A DNA stretch of 64,000 nt from Pectinophora gossypiella (GCF_024362695.1 NC_065433.1:24957700-25021699), one strand, 5' to 3'; positions 33,966 to 46,316 are shown, counted from the stretch's first letter. Numbers and translations: made by a program. The notes: generated by a model from the sequence alone, not told the origin.

Positions 33966-36542
33966 TTTTTTGTTAAATATTAGTTTTATAGTGTCAGTAA
34001 TAAGATGTGTTCCCACCTTCTCTTTTTCCTATACTTATATATATAGGAGATATAATCGCATGATAACATTTATATTGAAGACCCCATTAGCCTAGTAAAA
34101 AAAAATGTTTGGGCAACGTTTTTCCTTCTTCCGTGCGTCTCCGTCCGTTCCGTGTTTCTCTAACATAATGAATTGAATAGACAAATAAAGATTTCGCTTA
34201 CTAAATTTGTATTTATTTCATTGTCATATTCCTACACACAAGTTGTACCTACCAACTCAAAGAATGTAAAGATAATGTAAAGTAAAAGATATGTAAAGAT
34301 ATACCTCTAACATCTCGTGGTACGAAACATATAAAAGAAACCTTCATATTACGCGAATTTTGAAGGTAAATGAATTAGCATTTTTGTTGTACACTGCGAC
34401 GTCGGAATTTGGCCTTCAACACGTCGAGCATTAGTAATGTAAAGTAGAGTTTGCGTATTGATCAGACATTCTATACAAAAGTAACAGCTTGAAGCAGGTT
34501 GTACCTTTATCAAACTGTGTAACTGCCTCAAGTGGCAATCACTACTAAAACGCGATCACGACAATATTATGATTATGAAGGAAAACTATGTACCGAGAAT
34601 AAAAAGTATTTTTTTAAAATCTAAAGTAAACCGGAACTGTCATTTTAATGACACGTTTATACAATTACGTAAGTATGTAAGCAATATATTATCGTGTCCA
34701 AAACTCGGATTTGTGAAAGATGTATAAGGAAAACCGGCTTGGGCTAACTTTATGAGCGACCGGCTCTCCATCAACTTCACTAAAAGCCTTTGGGAAACCT
34801 AATCTGAGAAAAACTTGTCGGTTTATTTTTGTCAGAAAATTTGTATTTAGAGCAACGAGCGATAGCGATAAAAATAAATGCAAACTACAATGTTTTGTAT
34901 TTTTTGGTGTATCTGAGTTTTTTCGATTATTTCATTTAATTATCAGAATCATTAGAATTATGATGAGAGTACTTAATCAAGTGAAAATAAACCGTGGGAA
35001 GGATATCTTAATATATTGATGGTTAAGAAGTTAAGTCTTTTGCGTCATCAGATTCAACTATAATAATTATATAAATGCTCATTAGATATGAAATTGTTCA
35101 ACCGTCTATTTATGACGATAGTTGGGTAAAAATACCCAATTATCCGTTGGTGATTTTTGCTTCGTCAGTAAGACAAAATAACAATTGGTCACGTATTTTT
35201 TCTAAATAATAAGTGGAATTTGAATACCGGAAAAGATAGACTAATCTTTTTTTACTGAAAATTTTTGAGTTATAATAATTCAAACTTTAACTTTATAAAT
35301 CACTAAGTTAAAGGCCAAAAAAGTCTCCTGAAACTTGTCACTGTCACTTAGAAAGGAGAGCTATCAAAACGTCACTCACAAAACTTTTCGACACCACTAT
35401 AGTGTCACCCCAGACGTCACATTACCTTGCGTGAATATGATTAGAAAAGTTTACGGTGCTTTTTTGCCTTCTATATAAAAACAGAAATAAGTCGTGTTAA
35501 ACAGGGTGTTAGTGACATCGTAACGAAAACTTTTAAGGGATGATTCAGAGCATGATTATGAGTACATATCAGTAATAGGTATACGTATATGATGTCCAAC
35601 GTTAAGCGGTATCATGCAAAATAGTTGCTCCAGAAAAGTTATCAAGCACAAATACGATTGTGTTTGAAATACTGCTAAATACTAACTTGCTTAGACTCTG
35701 TAGAGATGTGTGCCAAGAAGATCATCTATAATCCTGCTCTAGTTGAGGTAAAGCATCAGCTGCAGAGCATCGAGCACATAGCCTCGCGATTTTAACACTA
35801 TGTAATTCTAGAGGGGCAACTGAATTTGCGGCGTTGAGATAGGATGTAATTAGAAAATTCGTTTAAAATTAGCTTGCGAGATGTTTCTATGTGTAATTTA
35901 GTATACTTATTTCGAAAAAATAACCCGTTTTGCCCGAACTACGGTTATAGATGTTTAAAGGACAGCTTGGCAAATAATGCTAACAAAACTCACTGCACTA
36001 GGTACTAACAAAAGTGTATGTAGATACATATTAGGGCAATGCTAGGACAAGGTGATGCTTGCGTTAGGCCATTGACCATACTACACAAATTACAGTATTT
36101 CGGGAATTTGTCCTTCGCTATATTGTGCACTTAGATTATTCTAATCCAAAGCACTCATGCAAGTGAACAACAGCTATTCCTTTGAATTTCGCTCAGCTGA
36201 ATATGGATTGTACGGGCCAAGTCACGTTTGGTTTGTTCAATCGGATTGCGGTGGGTTTACTGGCTGTCGGCATTCGGCGAACACGACCGTATGTGACGAT
36301 GAATTGCCTGTTTAGTCCACTTTGTACGGAATCAGTGTTAACTCAGGGTCGAGAATTTAAAATGTTTTTTCAACGTACATTTCGCAAAGATGATGTGCAT
36401 TAAGATGGTGTGTGTGTGTGTGATAGATGATACACACGTATCCTGCGAAATAGCAGAAGTCGTAAGAATCAAAAACCACTGATACAATCAATTATAAATA
36501 AATAAGCTCGTTAATTAGTGATAATCAATTAATTATTAAATA
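33966..36542. other. Intergenic, with a partial MITE
   Basis: Apart from the MITE end at 35502 I see nothing supportable. The frames at 34689-34883 (minus) and 36182-36403 (plus) have no recognised domain. Confidence 0.5.
35502..35580 (+). mobile_element. Partial MITE with CAGGGTGTTAG end
   Basis: CAGGGTGTTAGTGACATCGT followed by AACGAAAACTTTTAAGGGAT matches the left end at 24319 and the right end at 24810. The other terminus is missing. Confidence 0.65.
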
Positions 36543-36556
36543 GAGATAACAGATTA

Positions 36557-37132
36557 TACATTGTTTTAAGTTTACGCGGTTATTATCATAATTAAAACAC
36601 ATAATAACGGGTTCTTACCGCGTTTAAATGGGGATATGAGACTCCCGATATTTCGACACTGTTGCAAGTGCCATGATCACGGGATGACTGATGAGATTGG
36701 AGTGGAGTAGGTAGATCCATAATTTTCTACGGGCAGACATATCTGTCTACCCTCTTTCTTTGCCGCTTGTTTATGTTTTTGATATCGGAATGTTCGGAAC
36801 CATCTGAACTCGCACCAAACTCACTACAACAAACCGCACTCACTGTGTCCTCACGTTTTTTCACCACATTAGGCCGTTTCAAGCTTTTTACAACACCTAC
36901 TACTGGATTCCACATGGTCGATAATTTGAACCCGTCTTCCCTGTTGAAATTTTTATGTTTTCTGATTTCAATAGCCTCTTTTACGAGTCTGGGGATGTAA
37001 TGACGTTCTGTCGATAATATTTGTGGATTGTTAAACTGGAACTCATGGCACTTGCAACAGTGTCGAAATATCGGGAGTCTCATATCCCCATTTAAACGCG
37101 GTAAGAACCCGTGATTATGTGTTTTAATTATT
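36557..37132 (-). mobile_element. Penelope-like element fragment flanked by inverted repeats
   Basis: A terminal inverted repeat of about 85 bp (36592-36676 against 37043-37127; landmarks TTCTTACCGCGTTTAAATGG, CCCGATATTTCGACACTGTT, GCAAGTGCCATGA) brackets a minus-strand frame that matches Penelope-like elements. GAGATAACAGATTA occurs at 36543-36556 and again at 37133-37146, a 14-bp target duplication at the element edges. Penelope-like elements carry terminal repeats that can be inverted. Only the C-terminal coding end is left. Confidence 0.8.
36727..37083 (-). pseudogene. Penelope-like ORF C-terminus (GIY-YIG endonuclease end)
   Basis: The frame reads LSTERHYIPRLVKEAIEIRK, HKNFNREDGFKLSTMWNPVV, the conserved end of the GIY-YIG endonuclease region in arthropod Penelope-like proteins, followed by a basic tail (KRQRKRVDR). 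The first residues read through the terminal repeat. The reverse transcriptase and the GIY-YIG catalytic part are missing. Confidence 0.78.
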
Positions 37133-37424
37133 GAGATAACAGATTAAGCTAAAATAACGCTAAAATTAAAATTAGTTACTTGAATAAAAATATTATATAT
37201 GAAGACTACCACCACCAGGTCCAGACAATATTGTTTTCATCATCCCGCAATTCCATCTTAGAAAACTTTTCCGTTGTTGAAAGTTGATGCAGGTGTTTTC
37301 GTGACTAAAGGACTTGCCTAGTTGCTTGTTAGCAGAATTTTTTTCATTACATTTTTTCAACAATTATGTTTATTTTTTTCTGCAAAGACGACCCAGCAAA
37401 TGTACAAAACAACATTCGTACGTC

Positions 37425-37956
37425 TACTGTTGCCTATCGATAAGCCCCTATCCATAGTCTATCGATAGTTGAAAGAAAACCAATAGTATCGATAGTAACT
37501 TACTATCGATAGTTCAAAACTATCGATAATATCGACAGTATTGCTTCTGACTTTTCTACTATCAATACTATCGATAGATACCTAGTAGTGCGGACAGCTC
37601 AGAATCAGTATATTAAATAGTAATAGTGCGAACAGCAAAAGACTTGAACTGTCTGCCGTCGTCTGTTTTTCCAACTCGTTAATAATCTGGGAGTCTTCAA
37701 GGCTAGACTGAATAGGCGTTTGCTAGGTAAGAGTGATCCACCCTAGACCACATCGTCACTTACCATCACGTGAGATCGTGGTAAACGCAAGCCTATTTTA
37801 TAAAAAAAAATCGATGCAATATTCAGAAGCGAAACTATCGATAGTATTATTGTTTTGTGACGATAGTATTAATTTCAATATTGCATTATCGACAAATTCG
37901 ATACTATCGAGACTATTCCTATCAATAGTTAAACTATCGATAGTTCGGCAACAGTA
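37425..37956. mobile_element. Foldback element built from TATCGATA palindromes
   Basis: TACTGTTGCC at 37425-37434 mirrors GGCAACAGTA at 37947-37956, and the interior has eight TATCGATA palindromes plus decayed versions (TATCAATA, TATCGACA). It is non-coding and split by a LINE end at 37628-37812. TATCGATA is also the DRE/DREF-type binding sequence known in Drosophila. Confidence 0.7.
37628..37812 (+). mobile_element. LINE 3' end nested in the TATCGATA element
   Basis: This stretch lacks TATCGATA motifs and reads NLGVFKARLNRRLLGKSDPP before a stop, preceded in another frame by NCLPSSVFPTR. That is the C-terminal end of a lepidopteran non-LTR element. It ends in a short poly-A (TTTATAAAAAAAAATCG). 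Both halves of the foldback element continue on either side, so this insertion came later. Confidence 0.7.
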
Positions 37957-38176
37957 TACTTGAGGTTAATATGATGATCCTTCATACACGCAGCAGGATA
38001 TCGAAGTGGTGACATATCCGGTTCCTTTGTCTCTCTTAAGGGGCTGGTAGTCCATTTTGCTCTTTTGATCGTTCCCTTCTATAAATTGTTATTACGGTTT
38101 ACGTATTTTTTCCTGATATATTTATATTCCTTTTAGTATCATCACTAGTTTTTTCATTTCCTTCATCATCTCTCTA

Positions 38177-38452
38177 GCTCAGGGTCCGGTTTCCTAACCT
38201 GAATATTTGACAGATTCGGTTTATTACAGCCAACCCGCGAAGGAAAACCAGCCCAATATAGGTCAGGTCACATACTTCCGAAAATGCATTTCTCGGGAAT
38301 GTGGGTTTCCTCACGATGATTTCCTTCACCTCTGAGCACGTGGTGATCATTTATGATACAAACTAGAATGCGTCAATAAATTCATTGGCTTCGAACCTGC
38401 GACCTCAAATTGAGAGGCAAGCGTTCTACCAACTGGGCTACCACGGCACCCA
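38177..38452 (-). mobile_element. tRNA-derived SINE
   Basis: On the minus strand the head has a perfect Pol III A box, TAGCCCAGTTGG (38429-38440), and B box, GGTTCGAAGCC (38387-38397), 31 bases apart, like a tRNA gene. A SINE body follows (ATCGTGAGGAAACCCACATT, GGGCTGGTTTTCCTTCGCGG) ending near 38177. The head does not fold as a complete tRNA and the body is a lepidopteran repeat, so this is a SINE and not a tRNA gene. Confidence 0.85.
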
Positions 38453-41400
38453 GTTTCTTCATTTCCTTGACTTATTATATTTTTTGTTTTAATTTGTACG
38501 GTTATTAGGTTTTGAGTACAATAATAGTTCATGAAGCCAGGCCCGGCAGTAATACTACGCTTGGATGACCAGTATGTGCTTTCCTTTATGCTGATACTAC
38601 CAGTCTCCTTCTGCTCGTGGCGATAACCAGTTCGCACTTTCCCACCTTTATTTATTTATTTATCAAAGCTTCTTATATAATCTTTCGTGAGATTTTCTAA
38701 TATTGCCTGCGACCGCTTTCCGACTCTCAAAAAGCACATTACAGAATCCATCTATTTCCCGGAAAAACAAAAAGTATCATACGGAATACAATCAAGTATT
38801 GACTTATTTATTTTTCCTAAGTAGATTCGCTCTGTAAAATTAATTTGCTTTTCAATTAAGCGGAACCAACAGTGTCGTTGACAGTAAAGATTAAATGACA
38901 ACCACTTTATTTTCCTATTAGTGGTTTTACCAGATATCAATAAAATGAAATTATCTTTAGTGGAAATTATTTTTAATGAAATTTTAGTAGTTTTTGCTGA
39001 ACTTATTACAAACAAATTCAAACTATACATTTATTAAGCTTACCTGTATTTGGTGTCTAATGTACGCTTTCAAATTTATGTCAATGCATTTATTTATTCT
39101 TTTTACTTATAAACTCTGGTGTATTTTCTGTGGTTTATCACACATTACCAAATCTAGATTCTATAACCATACCTATAACATAACTATAATCAGCCTACAT
39201 AACTATAATCAGTTCTCGAATTTAAATAATCAAATTCATAATAATATTAAAATGCATCATATCGATTATGTTTTTACTCGAGTGAGTAATCGATTTGTAG
39301 GTTATTTATGGCACAACAACACTGGCCAGAAAAAAGTTGATGCTTTTGACGGGCTGTCATTACGAAAAAACTAAATAAGTTTCAGAGAACAAATGAAAGT
39401 GCATTAAGAGCAAAGAACGAAAAACAGACAATATTCAGAATTCAGATAATTCGTGACCTTACATGATTATGTATGTTCCGCGACAACGGGACTACTCTTT
39501 CTAACATACTTGTTCAAATTTGGCAGGTAGGCAGCATGCTTATGCCCCTCCGGTGGAATACGCCTTTCAAATCATCACTGACGTCGCTAACTGACGTATC
39601 TGAAATTTTTGGCAAAAAATCTGATTTGCACGTTTTGTTATTATCAATAAGACACAAATTATTTTAGCAAGAATAGCAGATACGCCAGTTTGCAAAGTCA
39701 GCCACGAAATTATAGTTCCGCTTTTTTAAATTATAAGACTCGTTCCATGATGCAAATTCACACTATTATAGATTCTACTACAAGTACAGAAATAGAACAA
39801 TAATCACTTACTAATTTATTAAAGAAATATTAATAGGTAGTACCAACGAAAGTAAGTTGCCGTCGCTTCATTATCGCCCTTAGCAAAGTTTTAACAAGCA
39901 ATTTGCTGAACCCATGTCAAGTTTGTAGAATTACCAATTAAGGGAGGCCTATTACGGCCCCAAAATGAGAATCACCAGAAATATAGAAATAATCTAGCAA
40001 TAATCAACTATTATATAGCTAGAAATGGTTGAAAATGCGTGTAAATAAGCAAATTAGTTAACTTTTTTTGGTGTTTTATTCCCAATCAAATACATCTAAG
40101 GGTTCTTTTAGTCGGGCACAAAAGGTCTCTATTTGACATTCAACGTTGAAAAAAGATATGTAAGTAATAATGTATATTATAAAATACGAAGAAACTGTTC
40201 CTTAAAACCGGAGCGCCTTGTAAATTGAGTTTTATGAGAAGTTAATAATAATGTTAACAACTTCTATTTTCATACTGTTGTTGCCTTGTTTTTGTTTTGA
40301 TTAAAAGTACCTATGTAGTGGATCGTTTACATCGAGTTTGCAGACTTATTTTATCACCTCCCTAATACTAATAAGTATACTTCATTAATTACACAAACAC
40401 GCAAAGATATTGGGCATAATATACCTTATTATTTCATCACACACAAATCTTAACTTATATAAGTATACATGTGTAAAACAAAAATTTAAAAATAAATCTA
40501 CTTAGGTATATGTTGTTTTTCTTCGATTCTAATAATCTGTAAATTCTGTAATTACGTATGTAACTGATAGACAATCAAATGAAATGGTATATTAAGCATG
40601 AATGGTTAATGGTAAGGTATACAAGTAACTCTCGTACTTATGTTTAGACGCTTACGCTCCTGAATTACAAGATCAAAGTTGTACCATAAGCCTTAATAAA
40701 AGAAAATCGTTGACCTCGTTTTGGTAGCTGTGGATTTCAGGGAGCCTGGAGTGTTTTGGGTTTAATCTGATCCAGTACACAAAAAGAGTCATTTCTTTTT
40801 GGTCAGGGGTTAGGTGATAATATTAAAGCTGTAAAAAAGTAAAAATTCAGTTATATTTTATTGCATTTGTCATTAAAACCCTTTGTCTATACCGGTTTTT
40901 TCGGATATCCACTTTAGGAACCAATTATATCAAAACATTTGTTAAATGTTACCTTTTAGCCCAAATTCTTACTAAATGTGTATGTACAAATTTTATAAGC
41001 TTCATGGCGCCTACAGTGTATAATTGAACTTTGCCGTAATACCAACAAGAGTCTCCAGACTAATCTGGTTTTCCTCCTTGCCATAGTATAGTTAGCGTTT
41101 GACGGGATGCCATGAAAACTTACTTTGATTGCTATGTTCGACTTCAGAAACGCATTTAACTTTCTTCTTGCTTATCGAATTACATCGACACTTCAACCTT
41201 TTCTCTACTTAAATCTAGTGTTTTGATTCTCATCTTCATACTAACAGAAATCAGAATCATTTGTTCAACGTAATTATCATGGATAAACTTGTTGAAGCTC
41301 AATGAAACATTTTTGAATTTACGTCATTTCGCAAGGTGTTATGGCTGAGGAGAAGAAATGACAAGAAACTGCAACAGGAACACGTCCTTTAAATCAATCT

Positions 41401-41799
41401 AGGTATATATTGCAAATTATTTCATAATAAGAGGCAGGACACATTTATTACCAGGCATTTTCATCATTTAGGTACTTAATCATTAATCTTAAAATAAGTT
41501 TTTTTACATAAAGTACTAACACGACCTTTAAATCTATTTTCTAAATATAAATAAAATATTATCTGGTATTTTATTGTAAAAACGTATTCATAACCCCAAA
41601 AGAGATGAATTTAATTTACCTATCTAGAATTTTGAATAGCAATTTTATTTTTATCCCTTGTATTGTAAGTATGCCTTTCACAGTTTCTCAGAAGGAGAGA
41701 TAATTTTTTACGTACATACATGTTTCACAAACATACTTGTGACCGTCAGAATATTTATTTCTTTAAACAGCTCCCTTAGAGAGTCCCGACAGCGCTGGT
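38453..41799. other. Gene-poor intergenic sequence
   Basis: AT-rich; short frames such as 38994-39374 and 39473-39667 lack recognisable domains. No RNA gene or repeat family identified. Confidence 0.5.
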
Positions 41800-41807
41800 T
41801 ATAAATA
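41800..41807 (+). promoter_or_regulatory. TATA box of a possible small gene
   Basis: TATAAATA stands in a locally GC-richer stretch (GACAGCGCTGGT before, GCGCGAACTGCTCG after), 49 bases before an ATG at 41856. A start site near 41830 would fit the usual spacing. Confidence 0.4.
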
Positions 41808-41855
41808 GCGCGAACTGCTCGTTTTTGCCCCCGCAGCAAGATACTGTAAGACATT

Positions 41856-42014
41856 ATGGTTCCACCATTAAAACCACTTGAGCGTCAGGTAATGACGATT
41901 GATAAAATATTTTTTTTTTCTTTATTAATGGAATTTGTTTCATTATTTTAGTTATATGTGAGGTGCAACTTAAAATAATAATTCTTTCAGGGTGAAAAGG
42001 TAGAACGGGATTGA
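41856..42014 (+). CDS. Speculative two-exon micro-gene (18 codons)
   Basis: An ATG at 41856 opens MVPPLKPLERQ and runs to a donor GTAATG at 41889. An acceptor ATTCTTTCAG ends at 41990 and the second exon (41991-42014) adds GEKVERD and TGA in the same frame. A poly(A) signal AATAAA lies at 42029-42034. The order TATA box, short ORF, intron and poly(A) signal is suggestive, but the peptide has no family I know and the second exon may be non-coding or wrongly chosen. It could equally be the first exon of a longer gene. Confidence 0.25.
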
Positions 42015-42028
42015 ACCAACGTAGTGCA

Positions 42029-42034
42029 AATAAA
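42029..42034 (+). promoter_or_regulatory. AATAAA downstream of the micro-ORF
   Basis: Canonical poly(A) signal 15 bases after the TGA at 42012-42014; meaningful only if the micro-gene is real. Confidence 0.25.
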
Positions 42035-45000
42035 GCACTGCTTTATTCTTCGTAAGCAGTTCCAACAAGGTTAACATTTTATAAATACCCGATAGTTTTT
42101 CGTGGAAAAAAAAGATAAACAGCTAAAATTATATAAATTCGCGTTGATGTAGGCATCTTTTTATAGTAAATAGTAAGTTGAACTGATATCTAGTGAAGAA
42201 TAAAATAGCTAGAATAGCTAGCTAGAATTTGTATTTCTTCATTTCTTATAACTTTGTCGCCCGAACGACGCGTGTCTCCAAAGGAGTATTTCTTTGGCCA
42301 AAGTTTTATTGGTCAATTCTGTAAAAAAAAATAACTACGCGGTTTTTAAGAAAACAATTGACGATGGAGAGCCTCTATTTGGCTTTTGGTAAGCATGTTA
42401 ATGATTAATATATGTATTATTTCAATTATGTACCCATCGACACAATCTAAAGCTCTGAAAGTTCCAGTAAGTTTTTTTGACATAACTTACGTAGATATGA
42501 CAAATGGGTAGCTAGGACCCGTACATTTAATTTCGGCGTCGTCTGAGTAGATTAATATGAAAGAATCAATTGACCCTAGTGGGCAATGACAATTTAATAA
42601 AAAGAACCTCTCAGAATCAAATTATTTTTATATTTTAAATCTGCCTAATAAGGAGATTACTTCAAAAAAAAAAATCGACGTATATAAGAAGGAAGTAGAA
42701 GAGTAAAACTTTTTGGTTGAAACTCTTTAATCAGTTTGATCAGAATCAAAACAACGAGGTCTGGTGCAGAAGATGGACCTATATTCAAAATAATAATCAC
42801 TAAGGCATATATGCAACCATACCCAGAGAATGGGCGTGTGAATATTCCAATCTTGGGCTGAGTGATTTACCCGAGCAATTTTTTAAGATTAAGTGGATTG
42901 CTTCAAATACAAAATAGACTCCCATGCAAGTACAAAGCCACTCACTCACCAGCTTTGATAAGTCCAGCTGTAGGAGGAAAAGATTCGTCTCCTCTCCAAA
43001 GTAGTTTTTAAGAACGTACAATCACGGCGTAGAAGGCGATGACGAAAAAGTCAGGAAGATTGCGAAGTACCTCGTATGATAACAGTTCACACATATGAGC
43101 ACATGTTTATAAAGCTATTTGAAACAAATCAGACGGCTTTTAATAAAATAACACTAAATATTATTATTTGACGGAGCTTTAAAATTATGCAGCCACCATG
43201 AATTGTGCTTAACCACCCAGTTTAATTAAAGAGCACGGGGGTTAAAAAGGGCACAATGAATTGAAATGTCAAATTGCAATATAGCTTTTTTAGATAAATT
43301 TGATTTTATGTGGCCTTTTTAACTCCCCAGATGTGCAAAAATCGCGCTGTAGTAAAAGCCCGCTATGAAAAAGTGGGAAGAACAGAAGAGGTGAAAAATA
43401 TTTCTTACTATCCGTTGTAGTAATAAGTACTCAGTCTTAGATATTCCATATTTCTCGCTACTCGTAAAATAATGAATGTCAAGAATAAGATCACATAAAA
43501 GCATTTCCGTGTTGACTGTCTTTATTTTTATTAAGCTCTATTCTACATCAGAATGCACTGCTCGTAAATGCTCGATGACAACGATATTTCAGCGAGCGAA
43601 ATGAGACAAGTCCGGCGAGAAAACGAGACGAGAATTTTCTATTTCATTCTTTGAACTATTTTTTACGGAAAAAGTAAAACTACACAGTTATTTCGAAACA
43701 AAGAAGATGACTAAAAAAGAGCAAAAATGTAGCTACAGACTTTAAAACACATTCTTCTAGCTCCAACAAATGACTTCGAATGTTTTGTCCTTGCAAGCGC
43801 AAATCAAGCTCTATTCGATATTTGCGTAGTATTCTTTGGAATTTATTATTGGTGCTTCCCTTATAGTGCATTATTGCATTTATCAAATATCTTTTATTTG
43901 ATATTTACCCTTATTTCTCGTTAATTTCTAGTCTACTAGAACAAACCTTGGCCCATACTATCGCTGATTTTTCTAAACTGACAAAGTCAGGTCACATTGT
44001 ACCAATTAATCTAAACAAGCAATATTTTTTACAATAAAACCTGACCTGATTTCAAAGGCAATAGCACATTTTATACGCTACATAGACCAAATTAAACAGG
44101 CTGCTATGGATAATCACATTACACTACTTATTATATCAATAATTAAAAAGTAAGTTGTAGTCAAGAGATTTAATTACCTATATAACAAAAAACCGGCACC
44201 GAAACTGTCAAAAAGACAAGTCGTGGACAAATACCCCCTTGTACGAGTATTTCAGAGGACAATGATACAAGACGAAGATACAATGATACAAGACGGTGAT
44301 TTATGAGTAATAAAACCTATTTAATCTTTCGTTATAGTTGTTAAAGTTAACGGTAAAAACGAGATTTGTGAACGTTGTTTCCGGGATGGGTGTAACTACC
44401 TCCATATCCAAAACGCCAGTACACGGGCCGTCCTACAATTGACGTGTGTTCCAATAGCCCATTGAAAGGGCTGACTGGCCTTTCTTTTTCGGTGGATAAA
44501 AAAATTACATGTATAACTTGATACAAAATTTGGTGTCTGCAGGAATCGGCGTCTTCGCCGTAATCATTAATTGATGTCGTAGATAGACACCGGTACACCA
44601 CTAGAAAATAATGTTGATAATTTTTGTTGCTAGGTTACAAAAGCAAGTAGTTTACATTATCAATCCATCTAAAAAGCAACATATTTGCGCATATTTGTAT
44701 GGGCGCAATGTCAACAAATCAAATATCAATATTGCTTTTTTAGATGAATTTCTTCAATGTGGCTTTTTAACGCCCCACTTGTGTGAGTAGATCTTTCACT
44801 TATTATTTCTTCACTTACTCAAACACTGCACTTTCTAAACTTGTCGAACATTTAAATAGCTATCACGATTTCAAAATTTCATATTAAGCTGAGTGGGGAC
44901 TGGTAACATTATTAAAGTGCCATTGAAACAGCTCTTAGTTCATATCTTCACGTTCTCTAAAGGGTAATAAAACTGTTTTCCACCCGAGGCAAAGGTGGAG

Positions 45001-45725
45001 CTGTACCTTAGAGCCGTGTAATATGGGCTAGAATGAAGTAACTAGGAGTGATTTAGACGTGGCAGTTAGAAATTCTTGCCCATCATACGAAGGGTGCTTG
45101 GTGCGCGGTGCTCCAGTACGCCACGTCAGCTTGGAACAAAGCCTAGACTGAAGAACGCTACTTAGGAGAACTACAATATATATACTTGCGTGTATTGATA
45201 AATAGTTAACAAAATCTTTTAAACTGAGAAATTATATCCCATGTAACATCATAAGCAACTAGGCGAGCCTCCTTACGAGCTTGTTGAGATACATTTTGTT
45301 CCTACCTTAGTCCTTCCTAATAGTCAATAGATTTAAATAATCAATGGAGTCGTTGTGGTAGGTATGTAATTTTTGTAAATCAGATTAAGTACGTAAAATT
45401 ATCACTATTGGATACAACCCCCTCTCGCAATCAACTGTGATAAATGCTGAATCTTGTCGAACCTTTTGAACTCCGATCTATGCGGCTTTTGTTAGTTTAG
45501 GTTAAATATGTGACTACATGACGTAAGCTTATATACCACTGTTTATATACAAGCTTAAAAAACCCTAATATCTCAGTGGAGCAAGTGTGTTGCATTCGAA
45601 GATTGCAGAGTAGAAAAACGATAGTTACTAAGTATCTCATAAAAATAAAAATAAATAAAATATCAAAGACATGAGACCCATTAATTGTCAATTCCAAAAA
45701 AAATATAAGCGTACATAAACATTTA
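42035..45725. other. Gene-poor intergenic sequence
   Basis: Two related non-coding segments, at about 43270 and 44715, share GCTTTTTTAGAT and ATGTGGC(C)TTTTTAAC and are probably copies of one repeat. The minus frame at 44347-44601 is locally GC-rich but unrecognised. No gene is called. Confidence 0.5.
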
Positions 45726-45878
45726 CAAAGAAGATTAGGCCTCGACCTTGGCAACCTAAGAACTGGCAAAAGCAAAGACCAACTCACAAATCTTTTTAAA
45801 ATCTCTCGAAGAGCACTGGAAAGAAAACTAAGGTCAAGGGTCGACCAAAGCGTAGACGAGTTGTGTTATCTTAAATAG
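45726..45878 (+). pseudogene. Unidentified coding-like fragment, HTH-like
   Basis: An open stretch ending at TAG 45876-45878 reads RRLGLDLGNLRTGKSKDQLT, then NLFKISRRALERKLRS. The LxxLFxISRRxLxRxL pattern resembles the helix-turn-helix before some DDE transposase domains, but this rests on pattern only. No start codon or flanking domain is present. Confidence 0.3.
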
Positions 45879-46216
45879 CCAATATTATATGAAGTAGAAT
45901 TTCATTATTTCCACATCTCGTCTCCGCTCCGCTGCGGTTGAGAGGAGATGATCATATTTTTGTCAGGAACTCTTTGCTTTTGCAGCGACTGGCTGGTCTT
46001 CGGACTGTTACTAAGAGACATTTTAATTTGACTTTAATACCGTTTTGTTATTTGCTGTGTTCTTATCGTGTAATTCAGTAATGTGAATTGTGTTATTATT
46101 CAAGAACTGTTTTCTGTAGTGCAGGAGTTTTTTTTTTCCAATTCGGTCGAATTCGGGACATGATACTTTGACGAAGGATTTCTCAAAAGCTATTTGAATG
46201 AACTTTCTGGCAGTTT

Positions 46217-46316
46217 CACCCCTTTTTTATGTGTGAATAAGATTAAGCTTTTTATTCTGAATGCAAGAGCATTCAGAATAAAAAGCTTAATCTTATTCAC
46301 ACATAAAAAAGGGGTG
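46217..46316. repeat. Perfect 48-bp inverted repeat with 4-base loop
   Basis: 46217-46264 and 46269-46316 are exact reverse complements (checked base by base), separated by AAGA. Outside the arms the match ends at once. The stem runs from CACCCCTTTTTTATGTGTGA to CTGAATGC. It could be a hairpin-RNA source, a replication template-switch product or an assembly artefact. Confidence 0.95.

Noticed and set aside
36182..36403. 73-codon frame as a gene
   Set aside because: No domain, no splice sites and no support beyond openness; slightly higher GC only.
36688..36695. Hammerhead ribozyme core (CTGATGAG) in the Penelope-like terminal repeat
   Set aside because: Penelope-like elements can carry hammerhead ribozymes, but no CGAAA box follows on the same strand at a workable distance (the nearest is near 37063), and no three-way stem can be drawn.
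38387..38440. tRNA gene (A and B boxes present)
   Set aside because: The boxes fit, but there is no acceptor stem, and the sequence continues into a SINE body, so it is a SINE head.
44347..44601. Possible GC-richer gene on the minus strand
   Set aside because: 84 codons with no recognisable domain or flanking exons; could not be supported.
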